From Cohnella pontilimi (GTDB lineage: Bacteria > Bacillota > Bacilli > Paenibacillales > Paenibacillaceae): DNA of 64,000 nt. The translations under genes and the position numbers were made by a program. The notes below the pieces were generated by a model. It did not search any database. It was not told the DNA's origin and saw only the letters and a program-made list of their open reading frames with translations. The DNA lies in contig NZ_SUPK01000011.1 of assembly GCF_005049045.1 (NCBI RefSeq), positions 28,196 to 92,195 on the forward strand, given 5' to 3'. Every line of letters starts with the position of its first letter. The stretch's first letter is position 1. This document shows, piece after piece, positions 26,872 to 34,338 of the stretch.

Positions 26872-28410
26872 TTGTCTAGGAAACCTAACATTTTGCTAAT
26901 TACAAGCGATCAGCAGCATTGGAACACTATAGGGGCTTTCCACCCTGAAATCTCCACGCCGAATTTGGACCGCTTGGTTCGAGAAGGGACGACCTTCGAC
27001 CGGGCCTATTGCCCGAATCCTACCTGTACGCCCAGCCGGGCTTCTATCATCACGGGCATGTATCCGAGCCAGCATGGCGCTTGGACGTTGGGTACGAAGC
27101 TCTTGGAAGACCGCCATACCGTAGGAGAAGATTTCATACAGGCAGGCTACCGGACCGCACTGGTGGGCAAAGCGCATTTCCAACCCTTGAAATCCACGCC
27201 GGAGTATCCTTCGGTGGAAGCCTACCCGACGCTTCAGGATTTGGAATATTGGAGAAATTTCAACGGTCCGTTTTACGGATTCGACCATGTCGAGCTTGCG
27301 CGAAACCATACGAATGAAGCCCATGTCGGTCAGCATTATGCCTTATGGCTGGAAGAGCAGGGCTGTGCCAACTGGCGGGATTACTTTCTGCCTCCGACCG
27401 GAACGATGGATCCCTCGATCACATATAAATGGCCGATTCCGGAGAAATACCATTACAATACCTGGATTGCGGAACGAACGAATTCCCTTATGGAAACCTA
27501 TCAAAAAGATAACGAACCTTTCTTTCTATGGGCCAGCTTCTTCGACCCGCATCCGGAGTATTTGGTCCCGGAGCCCTGGGATACGATGTACGACCCGGAT
27601 AAGCTGACGATTCCCGCCCTCGTGCCGGGAGAGCACGACCGTAATCCACCGCATTTCGGGATGACGCAAGAGGATCATCCGGATTTCTCGAGTATGATGG
27701 AAACCGGGTACGGCATCCACGGCTACCGCTCCCATCATTACTACGAATATGGCGAGAAAAAACGTTTGACGGAATATGACAAAAAGAAGCTGGTCGCCGT
27801 GTATTACGGCATGATCAGCATGATGGACAAGTATATCGGCAAAATCCTCGATAAGCTGGACCAACTGGGACTTGCCGAGGACACGCTCGTCGTCTTCACG
27901 ACGGATCACGGCCACTTCTTCGGACAGCATGGCCTGCAGGCCAAGGGAGGTTTCCATTACGAGGATTTGATCAAACTTCCTTTTATCGTTCGCTGCCCCG
28001 GTCATGTACCTGCAAACCGAAGGTCTCAAGCCATTCAGTCCTTGGTCGATTTGGCGCCTACCTTCTTATCCTTCTGCAACCTTCCAATTCCGCCGGCCAT
28101 GACGGGGATCGACCAGAAGGAAGTGTGGCTCGGTAAGCGAGAACAAGCCCGGCAGCACGCGATCTGCGAATTCCGGCATGAACCGACGACGATCCACCAG
28201 AAAACCTATGTCGATGAACGCTATAAGATCACCGTTTATTACAATCAAACGTACGGAGAAATTTTCGACCTGAAGGAGGATCCCGGCGAGATTCGCAACC
28301 TGTGGAACGAGCCGGGATACCAGATGCTGAAGTCTGAGCTTCTACTGAAATACGCTTGGGCGGAGCTCGGCAAGGAGCCGTTGCCGATGCCCAGAATCCA
28401 TCACGCTTAA
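26872..28410 (+). CDS. Sulfatase (Cys-type formylglycine enzyme)
   Basis: A 512-residue arylsulfatase-family enzyme that would hydrolyse sulfate esters. The N-terminus has the metal-binding Asp in ITSDQQ, and the activation motif is CTPSR (Cys about 52, Arg 56), the C-x-P-x-R form whose Cys must become formylglycine. Further metal ligands are in TTDHGHFFG. There is no signal peptide, so it acts in the cytosol, probably on imported sulfated sugars. TTG 26872 is the start: AGGAGGGG ends seven bases before it. An ATG four bases upstream reads only ATT GTC TAG. The matching formylglycine-generating enzyme is three genes downstream. Confidence 0.93.
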   Translation: MSRKPNILLITSDQQHWNTIGAFHPEISTPNLDRLVREGTTFDRAYCPNPTCTPSRASIITGMYPSQHGAWTLGTKLLEDRHTVGEDFIQAGYRTALVGKAHFQPLKSTPEYPSVEAYPTLQDLEYWRNFNGPFYGFDHVELARNHTNEAHVGQHYALWLEEQGCANWRDYFLPPTGTMDPSITYKWPIPEKYHYNTWIAERTNSLMETYQKDNEPFFLWASFFDPHPEYLVPEPWDTMYDPDKLTIPALVPGEHDRNPPHFGMTQEDHPDFSSMMETGYGIHGYRSHHYYEYGEKKRLTEYDKKKLVAVYYGMISMMDKYIGKILDKLDQLGLAEDTLVVFTTDHGHFFGQHGLQAKGGFHYEDLIKLPFIVRCPGHVPANRRSQAIQSLVDLAPTFLSFCNLPIPPAMTGIDQKEVWLGKREQARQHAICEFRHEPTTIHQKTYVDERYKITVYYNQTYGEIFDLKEDPGEIRNLWNEPGYQMLKSELLLKYAWAELGKEPLPMPRIHHA

Positions 28411-28423
28411 CAAGCATTGAAAC

Positions 28424-28458
28424 AACGGAGCCCGCGGATAAGCGCGGCTCCGTTTTCA
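28424..28458 (+). terminator. Terminator after sulfatase gene
   Basis: AACGGAGC...GCTCCGTT stem extended by CGCG/CGCG, then TTTTCATT. Confidence 0.85.
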
Positions 28459-28477
28459 TTGCTGTTTATGATGTACG

Positions 28478-28545
28478 ATTGCGAATTTGCGAATATGTGA
28501 GCACGGAAGTCTGATTCGCGAAACCGCCGATTAAAGGGTTATAAT
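28478..28545 (+). promoter_or_regulatory. Possible promoter/operator of the ROK regulator gene
   Basis: TATAAT (28540-28545) precedes the ROK gene but no good -35 is present. Just upstream are repeated TTGCGAAT-type elements (GATTGCGAATTTGCGAAT) and a reversed copy ATTCGCG, as expected for a NagC/XylR-like operator. Autoregulation is an inference. Confidence 0.4.
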
Positions 28546-28581
28546 GGAAAGAAATCTTATCTTATTGAAGCAGGGGAGTTT

Positions 28582-29784
28582 ATGAAGGCGCCGAACATTC
28601 CTTCCATGAAGAAACTGGTCTATAACCGGATTGCCGAATATGGCCCACTGTCGAAGGCCGATCTGCAGTCCGCGTTTCAGATCACGTCAAGCACCCTGAC
28701 GCGATTGTTGGAAGACATGGTAAGCGAAAGTCTCATTCAAGCCGCCAGCCTAGGGACTTCGAGCGGCGGACGGCGTCCGGTTTTGTACCGAATCAATCCG
28801 GATTACGGATTCGTATTCGGGTTGGAAATTTCAAGGTTTTCGTCCACGCTGGGCCTGTTCGACATGGCCTTGAACCCGAAATCCTCGATTCGCTGGCGCA
28901 TGGATGAGACCATGACGCCCGACTGGCTTGTCGAACACACCGTCCGTCACATGAAAATCATTTTAAAAGACCATGATATCGACTCTTCCCGCGTGTTAGG
29001 TGTCGGAATCGGAGCGGTCGGACCTTTGGATCGGGACAACGGCATCATTTTGGACCCGATGCACTTCCCGGCTTCCGGGTGGCGGAACGTGGCCATTTGC
29101 CGGCTTTTCGAAGAAACGACCGGTTGGAGAACTCAATTGGAGAATGGCGCGAATGCCGCGCTGATGGGTGAGATTTGGGCGATGCGGGATCAAGGGGTGC
29201 AGCATGCGCTCTACATTCACGCCGGGGTCAGCCTACGTTCCGCCATCATGTCCCACGGAAGGATCGTGCATGGGAGCGTCGATACGGAAGGTTCCGTCGG
29301 CCAAATGATCATCCAGACGGACGGACCGCGTTTATCCGCCTCCGGGAATTACGGGGCTCTAGAAGCCTTCGCCTCCATACGGGCGCTCGAGAAGAGCGCG
29401 CAGTCACAGGCTCAAGCCGGCCGGAATCTGGGATCAGCCTTGGGTCGGCTCCCGCCTGACCGGATCGATTTCAACGCCTTGCTCCAAGCCTTGGAATCGG
29501 AAGATCCGTTTGCCCGGGAACTTTTCGATCAATCCGCCGTCTATTTCGGTGTCGGGCTGGCCAATCTCATCAATACCTTTCATCCGGAAATTGTGATTCT
29601 AGGCGGCCCCTTGATTTCCCGCAACACGCATTATTTGGATCGGGCCATCGAAATCGCCAAAAAAAACATTTTCTATTTCCCCAAATACGAACCTATTTTT
29701 TCGAGAGGCTTGCTGAAAGAAGACGCGGTGATCACCGGATCCGCCCTTGAAATTTGGCACATTCAGTCCTTCCCGGAAGAATAA
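28582..29784 (+). CDS. ROK-family transcriptional regulator
   Basis: A 400-residue protein with an N-terminal winged helix (LSKADLQSAF, SSTLTRLLEDM) and a ROK kinase-fold domain (RRPVLYRINPDYGFVFGLEI linker; GIGAVGPLD). The regulator lineage (NagC/XylR/Mlc) binds sugars. It is odd: the usual zinc motif (C-x-C-G-x-x-G-C-x-E) reads SASGNYGALE here, so all cysteines are gone, and the GEIGH substrate motif is replaced by EGSVGQM. It therefore probably does not bind zinc or phosphorylate sugar, and may sense a different ligand. AGGGGAG precedes the ATG. It lies between the sulfatase and CHR transporter genes and ends at a terminator. Confidence 0.85.
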   Translation: MKAPNIPSMKKLVYNRIAEYGPLSKADLQSAFQITSSTLTRLLEDMVSESLIQAASLGTSSGGRRPVLYRINPDYGFVFGLEISRFSSTLGLFDMALNPKSSIRWRMDETMTPDWLVEHTVRHMKIILKDHDIDSSRVLGVGIGAVGPLDRDNGIILDPMHFPASGWRNVAICRLFEETTGWRTQLENGANAALMGEIWAMRDQGVQHALYIHAGVSLRSAIMSHGRIVHGSVDTEGSVGQMIIQTDGPRLSASGNYGALEAFASIRALEKSAQSQAQAGRNLGSALGRLPPDRIDFNALLQALESEDPFARELFDQSAVYFGVGLANLINTFHPEIVILGGPLISRNTHYLDRAIEIAKKNIFYFPKYEPIFSRGLLKEDAVITGSALEIWHIQSFPEE

Positions 29785-29801
29785 CATCCCGCCAAGAGTT
29801 C

Positions 29802-29858
29802 CCTTAAGCAAAATTCGCGCAGATCCCATCTGCACGTATTTTGTTTAAGGTTTTTTTG
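29802..29858 (+). terminator. Terminator after ROK gene
   Basis: Outer stem CCTTAAGCAAAAT/ATTTTGTTTAAGG with an inner hairpin GCAGAT/ATCTGC, followed by seven T residues. Confidence 0.88.
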
Positions 29859-30003
29859 TTTGCTTGGCTTTGAGAAAAAACCAAATTGGGATTAAAGTGT
29901 GGATCTTATAAACGAGATAAGGAATATAATCCGATATTTTAGGTTAACTTTCTTCCATTTTGGAAATAAGACCTCTATAATGGAGTGGAAGGAGAGAGAA
30001 GCC

Positions 30004-30621
30004 ATGAACCATAAATTGAAGCTGTTGACGAGCATTTTCATGACGTTTCTGAAAATGGGGCCTTTGACGTTCGGCGGGGGATATGCGCTGATTCCGGCCA
30101 TCGAAAAGGAAGTCGTGGACAAGAAAGGCTGGCTTCGCAACGAAGAGATCGCCGACGTCTTCGCGGTTTCCGGATCCGTACCCGGTGCGGTCGCGGTCAA
30201 TTCAGCCACTTTCATCGGCTATAGAATCGCCGGCATTCCCGGGGCGATTGCCGCGTTGCTCGGTATTTTTCTCCCTACCTTTTGCCTAATGCTTCTACTG
30301 ACGGTATTTTATGTGCAATTGAAGGACAATCCGAAAGTCGAAGCTGCTTTCACTGCGATTCGGGCCACCGTCGTCGCCTTGATCGCATACGCGGCGATTA
30401 AAATCGGACGCACCGCCATCGTGGATTTCGCTACGGGAGCGCTTGCCGCTATCGCGTCTCTCCTGCTATATCTCGGTCATCTCCATCCGTTGCTCGTGAT
30501 CGTTTTCGGAGCAACTGCCGGCGTGGCCCTCGTCAAAATCCGTGAACATGGGGGGCGAACGCCCACGGCGGGAACTTCCAAGCTGCAGGAGAAAGAACCG
30601 ATATACGATTACATGATATAA
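30004..30621 (+). CDS. CHR-family (chromate transporter) protein, first half
   Basis: A 205-residue protein equal to one half of a bidomain ChrA. Family motif: FLKMGPLTFGGGYALIPAIEKEVV, then a SGSVPGAVAVNSATFIGY segment. Two short CHR genes in tandem form a heteromeric transporter. ATG 30004 has AAGGAGA eleven bases upstream; the frame remains open to 29899, which is less likely. CHR proteins are chromate/sulfate-type oxyanion exporters. Next to a sulfatase and FGE, sulfate is the natural substrate to propose; that is inference. Confidence 0.9.
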   Translation: MNHKLKLLTSIFMTFLKMGPLTFGGGYALIPAIEKEVVDKKGWLRNEEIADVFAVSGSVPGAVAVNSATFIGYRIAGIPGAIAALLGIFLPTFCLMLLLTVFYVQLKDNPKVEAAFTAIRATVVALIAYAAIKIGRTAIVDFATGALAAIASLLLYLGHLHPLLVIVFGATAGVALVKIREHGGRTPTAGTSKLQEKEPIYDYMI

Positions 30622-30643
30622 TCCAGACGAATGGGGAGCCCCT

Positions 30644-31183
30644 ATGCTGATCCAACTCTTTCTAACCTTTTTCCTCGTGGGTCTCGTCTCGTTCGGCGGC
30701 GGTTATGCCATGATTCCCCTCATCCAAGAGGAAGTGCTGAACCGGCATCATTGGATGAGCTCCGCCCAACTCTCCGATATTGTGGCTGTCGCGGGGATGT
30801 CCCCCGGTCCCATCGCTACCAATATCGCGGTGGCTGTAGGATATCAACAATCGGGCTGGATCGGGGCAGTCGTCGCGTCAATTGCTGTTGTTTTGCCGTC
30901 CTTGATCCTGATTCTCGCCGTCGGTAAAGTTTTCGCCCGCCTTCAGGATCACGTGCTCATGAAGTCATCCTTTTACGGAATCCGCCCGGTCGTCGCGGGC
31001 ATGATCGTCTTTGCGGCGATCATGTTCGCGCAGAATGCCGGCATGTTCGCCCGTTTGTCCTGGTTTACTTGGAGCCAGATCGGCATTTTCGCCGGATCTC
31101 TTTGCGCCTTGTTCTTCCTGCATAAGCATCCGCTTTCCGTCATCATCCTTTCCGGTCTCATCGGCATTGCGATATATGGGTAA
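30644..31183 (+). CDS. CHR-family (chromate transporter) protein, second half
   Basis: A 179-residue partner of the preceding gene, starting 22 bases after it with GGGGAG before the ATG. Motif FFLVGLVSFGGGYAMIPLIQEEV and SPGPIATNIAVAVGY match the C-terminal-type CHR domain. About six helices. The two halves are not duplicates of each other at the motif level (MGPLTFGGG versus LVSFGGG), as in known two-gene CHR systems. Confidence 0.9.
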   Translation: MLIQLFLTFFLVGLVSFGGGYAMIPLIQEEVLNRHHWMSSAQLSDIVAVAGMSPGPIATNIAVAVGYQQSGWIGAVVASIAVVLPSLILILAVGKVFARLQDHVLMKSSFYGIRPVVAGMIVFAAIMFAQNAGMFARLSWFTWSQIGIFAGSLCALFFLHKHPLSVIILSGLIGIAIYG

Positions 31184-31230
31184 CCGTCATAATCAACCAT
31201 CAGTCGATTGAAAAAGGAGCCGCCTGCACC

Positions 31231-32232
31231 ATGGATCCGAACCAACAAGCATGTCCTTGCTGCGCTTCACCCAGAAATCCGAGGCCACCCGAGAACGGGA
31301 TGGAAGCGGCGGCCTCCGAAGGGCCCTACGCCGCCACGCCGGCACGACGTCCTCGCCAGGAATTGCAACATAACATGATTTTCGTTCCCGGCGGAGAGTT
31401 TTGGATGGGAACGGACACGAATGAAGGCTTCCCTGCCGACGGCGAAGGACCTTCCCGCCGGGTCCGGATCGACTCTTTCTCGATTTCCGCCCATGCGGTA
31501 ACGAACGCCCAATTCCGTGCTTTCGTGGAAGAGACCGGTTACGTAACCGAAGCCGAACGTTTCGGCTGGTCCTTCGTGTTCCATCTCTTCGTATCCGACG
31601 CCGTTCGGGAACAAGTCAACCTTGTACCGACGGGCGCGCCCTGGTGGTATGCCGTGAACGGCGCCTGCTGGGCCAAACCGGAAGGCCCCGACTCGAGCAT
31701 CGAGGAGCGGATGGAACACCCGGTCGTCCACGTTTCCTGGAATGACGCCGAGGCCTATTGCCGGTGGTCCGGCCAGCGTCTGCCTACCGAAGCGGAATGG
31801 GAATACGCCGCCCGCGGCGGTCTGGAACGGAAAACTTACCCTTGGGGGGATCTGCTCAAGCCTGACGGTCGGCACCGCTGCAATATTTGGCAAGGCAAGT
31901 TCCCCGACAAGAACAATGAAAGCGACGGTTATGCCGGGACGGCTCCCGTCGACGCTTACGAGCCGAACGGTTATGGCTTGTACAACATGTCGGGCAACGT
32001 CTGGGAATGGTGCGCGGATTGGTTTATCCCGGCTTACCACTCCGTCACCCCGGCATTGAATCCCCGTTTCGACAAGCCCACCGGCAATCGTTCCATGCGC
32101 GGAGGCTCCTATCTTTGTCACCGTTCCTACTGTAATCGCTACAGATTAGCCGCACGGAGCAAGAACACGCCTGATAGTTCTACTGGAAACTTAGGATTTC
32201 GGGTGGCACAGTCCTCCTATCCAGGGAAATAG
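31231..32232 (+). CDS. Formylglycine-generating enzyme (sulfatase-modifying factor 1)
   Basis: A 333-residue authentic FGE, not just a member of the wider FGE-sulfatase domain family. It oxidises the active-site Cys of sulfatases to formylglycine with O2 and copper. The diagnostic C-terminal block is intact: RGGSYLCHRSYCNRYR, with the copper-binding, redox pair Cys 296 and Cys 301, followed by NTPDSSTGNLGFR. Other hallmarks: VPGGEFWMGT, HPVVHVSWNDAEAYCRW, LPTEAEWEYAARGG, GNVWEWCADW. The N-terminal CPCCASPR is a cysteine tail seen in some FGEs. AAAGGAG lies before the ATG. Its client is surely the CTPSR sulfatase at 26872, in the same cluster, and the pair implies aerobic maturation. Confidence 0.96.
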   Translation: MDPNQQACPCCASPRNPRPPENGMEAAASEGPYAATPARRPRQELQHNMIFVPGGEFWMGTDTNEGFPADGEGPSRRVRIDSFSISAHAVTNAQFRAFVEETGYVTEAERFGWSFVFHLFVSDAVREQVNLVPTGAPWWYAVNGACWAKPEGPDSSIEERMEHPVVHVSWNDAEAYCRWSGQRLPTEAEWEYAARGGLERKTYPWGDLLKPDGRHRCNIWQGKFPDKNNESDGYAGTAPVDAYEPNGYGLYNMSGNVWEWCADWFIPAYHSVTPALNPRFDKPTGNRSMRGGSYLCHRSYCNRYRLAARSKNTPDSSTGNLGFRVAQSSYPGK

Positions 32233-32265
32233 GTACCGGTTGTCGATGTGCACTCCATTACGAAC

Positions 32266-32302
32266 AAAAAAGCTCATGAGACACTGTCTCGTGGGCTTTT
32301 TC
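32266..32302 (+). terminator. Terminator after FGE gene
   Basis: AAAAAGCTCATGAGACA/TGTCTCGTGGGCTTTTT (one G-U/mismatch region), loop CTG, T-run. It closes the sulfatase region. Confidence 0.88.
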
Positions 32303-32365
32303 TCAGCAACCATCCGTCGGTTGTTTCGTATGGAAGAGGGAATCATGATTCCTGGAGGAATGAAC

Positions 32366-32446
32366 ATGAACTGTCCAGTTTGCGAGAATTCACGCATGAG
32401 AGAAATGGAGAAGAATGGAATCTTGATAGAAGAAAAGCGTATTTGA
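32366..32446 (+). pseudogene. Remnant of a zinc-ribbon (zf-TFIIB-like) gene
   Basis: GGAGGA at 32354 precedes ATG 32366. The 26 residues MNCPVCENSRMREMEKNGIL resemble the first half of the short zf-TFIIB zinc-ribbon proteins, which normally continue with a second CPxCxGxWLDxGE half. Here the frame hits TGA after IEEKRI and the second Cys pair is missing in all three frames, so only a decayed or truncated copy remains. A deliberately short peptide is less likely. Confidence 0.45.
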
Positions 32447-32504
32447 TGTTTTCGGAGATCTTTTTGATTAATCGAAGCTGTTAGGTGGTAAAAAATGTTG
32501 GATA

Positions 32505-32534
32505 ACAAAACAAAGACCCGCGGGTGCGGGTCTT
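32505..32534 (-). terminator. Terminator of the NlpC/P60 gene
   Basis: AAGACCCGC/GCGGGTCTT with a four-base loop, followed on the minus strand by TTGTTTTGTT. Confidence 0.85.
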
Positions 32535-32604
32535 CGTCCTCGGTTCGGCATAAACGTCCCTCGCCATCCTAAGGACAGCGATAGCCGTTTATGCTTGAGT
32601 GAAG

Positions 32605-33159
32605 TTACTCTACAACGGTTCCGTCAACCGGCGGCGCGGCGGTCAGCTCTACCTTGTCGGCAGGAGCGGGTTTCGCGGCAGCGACGGTTGCGGGCTGTTC
32701 GGTTGCAACTTCCTCGAAGGTTCCGGCGTCTAATACACGTCTGGCGCCGAGGTAGCGTTTCGCATAGTAACTTTCACTCAGCGAGGTGATGGTGACACCT
32801 TTGCTGGTGGAAGCATGGGCAAATTTGTTCTGACCAACATAGATGCCCACATGAGAAACCCCGCTACCGTTCGTGTTGAAGAACACGAGGTCGCCCGGAC
32901 GAAGATCGTCACGAGCCACTTTTTTGCCGACGGCAAACTGTTCTCTCGACGAACGCGGCAGTTCTACACCAAGCTTCTTGAACACATACCCCGTAAATCC
33001 GGAGCAGTCAAAACCGCTTGTGGTGGTTCCGCCGTAGTCGTAGTCGATTCCGATCAGCTTGCTGATGGTGTTGTCCAATTTGGAGTCCGCGAACGCGCTG
33101 CCAACTTGGAACGCAAGCAAAAAAGCGAGGGAAAGCAGGACAACGGAAAACTTACGCAA
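32605..33159 (-). CDS. NlpC/P60 family peptidoglycan endopeptidase, secreted
   Basis: A 184-residue cell-wall hydrolase. TTG 33159 was chosen: AAGGAG is ten bases upstream and the product opens with a signal peptide (MRKF, hydrophobic core, QVGSAFADS). The catalytic domain follows: SGFDCSGFTGYVF (nucleophile Cys about 52), RPGDLVFF, VSHVGIYVG (His about 103) and FAHAST (third polar residue His about 115). It cleaves within stem peptides, typically gamma-D-Glu-diamino acid bonds. The C-terminus is a low-complexity Ala/Pro/Thr/Val tail. A c-di-AMP riboswitch directly upstream controls it. Confidence 0.93.
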   Translation of the reverse strand: MRKFSVVLLSLAFLLAFQVGSAFADSKLDNTISKLIGIDYDYGGTTTSGFDCSGFTGYVFKKLGVELPRSSREQFAVGKKVARDDLRPGDLVFFNTNGSGVSHVGIYVGQNKFAHASTSKGVTITSLSESYYAKRYLGARRVLDAGTFEEVATEQPATVAAAKPAPADKVELTAAPPVDGTVVE

Positions 33160-33164
33160 GACCG

Positions 33165-33295
33165 GGTGTCTCCTTCCAATGCCTACGAGGTTAGCTGGAG
33201 GGTTCGGTTGAAGGTTCCCTATGGTCACTGTGAAGCGAGACCAATTCACCCAGAGTGGTTCCCCCGTTTCCCGGTGCGCGGGAATTCGGCAATTT
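33165..33295 (-). promoter_or_regulatory. ydaO/yuaA-type c-di-AMP riboswitch
   Basis: Read on the minus strand, the leader contains the conserved blocks of the ydaO-yuaA class in order: ATTGCCGAATTCC, CGGGGGAACCA, CTGGGTGAATT, ATAGGGAACC, CCGAACCC, CAGCTAACCTCGTAGGC. The class binds cyclic di-AMP and usually switches off cell-wall hydrolase and potassium genes, which fits the NlpC/P60 gene downstream. The aptamer ends only about 25 bases before the TTG start and touches the AAGGAG site, so control may be at translation; no separate terminator lies between. Confidence 0.9.
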
Positions 33296-33386
33296 TTTTG
33301 CACACAGCCTTACATATTCGCGTTTTCTGAGGGACTTCCTGCTCCTTTTGGATTAGAATTCCTTAATGTTTGGCCCAATTTACCGG

Positions 33387-33417
33387 CCTTGCGGGGTATT
33401 CCGCAAGGTTTTTTTGT
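33387..33417 (+). terminator. Rightward terminator-like hairpin, no gene upstream
   Basis: CCTTGCGG/CCGCAAGG stem, six-base loop, then seven T residues on the plus strand. No rightward gene precedes it, since the FGE transcript stops at 32302. Confidence 0.6.
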
Positions 33418-33420
33418 TGT

Positions 33421-33475
33421 CGACAAAAAATGCGAACCCCGTCCGCAGGCCTGGCTTCGCCTGTCGAACGGGGAT
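33421..33475 (-). terminator. Terminator of the M1 peptidase/membrane protein operon
   Basis: On the minus strand CCCCGTTCG...CGGACGGGG with an inner CAGGC/GCCTG pairing is followed by TTCGCATTTTTTG. Confidence 0.8.
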
Positions 33476-33512
33476 TTCCCGGGTAATGAAATGTCGAACG
33501 GACACCGGGACT

Positions 33513-34328
33513 TTAGCTCTCCGTTTCTCTCCACACCGAGAATTGCGCGGCAGCGGTCCAGAGAGAAAGAAGGGCTCGCACGAACTGAAAAGCTTGGTGA
33601 ACAATGACGGCGGCTAAACCTGACCAAACGAGCGAAACTGCGGTTACGGCGGCGGAGGCTGCGAAGCCGATTCCGATCATGACGAGTGACACCGTGACGA
33701 GCGGCAAGGCGCGGAAGTAAGCGCGAAGCGCACCTTTCGCCCAGCCTTCGCGGGTTACAGCCCCGAATTGCATGGACTGAAACAATACATGAAGTACAAA
33801 TCCATAGACGAGCCAGCCGACCGCATAAAGGAGCAATTCTTGCAGCCAATGAACCGGAGAAACGGCGGACATCAGCCGGTCTTTGGCCATCGGCAACAGC
33901 CATACGGCGGGTAGCAGGGCCAGTGCATTTTCCAGCCAGTACAGCAGGGTGACGGGTTTCCACGCGTTGCGGATACCCGACCAAACATGGGTACCCCCCT
34001 CCCCGGAGGTGTGATGAAAAGAGTAGTAGACACCGGCATTGAGCAGGGGCGTGAGCACCATCCGGACGAGAAGCAGACCCGTGAGCAGCCACAGCAAATC
34101 ATCGACCAGATCGGTCCGAAGAAGCCGGAACTCCGCCTCAATGAGGAAGAGGGGTACCGCGTCGGCATTCGGATGCAAGTCGGGATATCGCAGCAAAACG
34201 GGCGTGACGACGGAATCCACCAGCCGGAACAGGAAAAATCCCCACAGAAAGCGATAGATAAATAAGAGAACCCATACATACTTATGTCGGACCGTTATGT
34301 TCCAACCCTGGCCCATCCATTTTTTCAT
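33513..34328 (-). CDS. Polytopic membrane protein, unknown function
   Basis: A 271-residue protein with about five to six hydrophobic helices (for example YVWVLLFIYRFLWGFFLF and ALLPAVWLLPM) and Arg/Trp-rich ends. I do not recognise a named family. ATG 34328 follows GAGGTGAG; a GTG at 34337 has no usable spacing. It starts ten bases after the M1 peptidase stop, so both are one operon ended by the minus-strand terminator at 33421-33475, and it may anchor or accompany the peptidase. Confidence 0.8.
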   Translation of the reverse strand: MKKWMGQGWNITVRHKYVWVLLFIYRFLWGFFLFRLVDSVVTPVLLRYPDLHPNADAVPLFLIEAEFRLLRTDLVDDLLWLLTGLLLVRMVLTPLLNAGVYYSFHHTSGEGGTHVWSGIRNAWKPVTLLYWLENALALLPAVWLLPMAKDRLMSAVSPVHWLQELLLYAVGWLVYGFVLHVLFQSMQFGAVTREGWAKGALRAYFRALPLVTVSLVMIGIGFAASAAVTAVSLVWSGLAAVIVHQAFQFVRALLSLWTAAAQFSVWRETES

Positions 34329-34338
34329 AATTCTCACC

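Noticed and set aside
26868..26879. ATG ATT GTC TAG just before the sulfatase gene, suggesting a frameshift
   Set aside because: The TTG four bases later is in frame with the whole sulfatase and has correct RBS spacing, so nothing is broken.
29944..29981. Promoter with TATAAT directly before the first CHR gene
   Set aside because: No -35 at the right distance, and transcription would begin inside the ribosome site.
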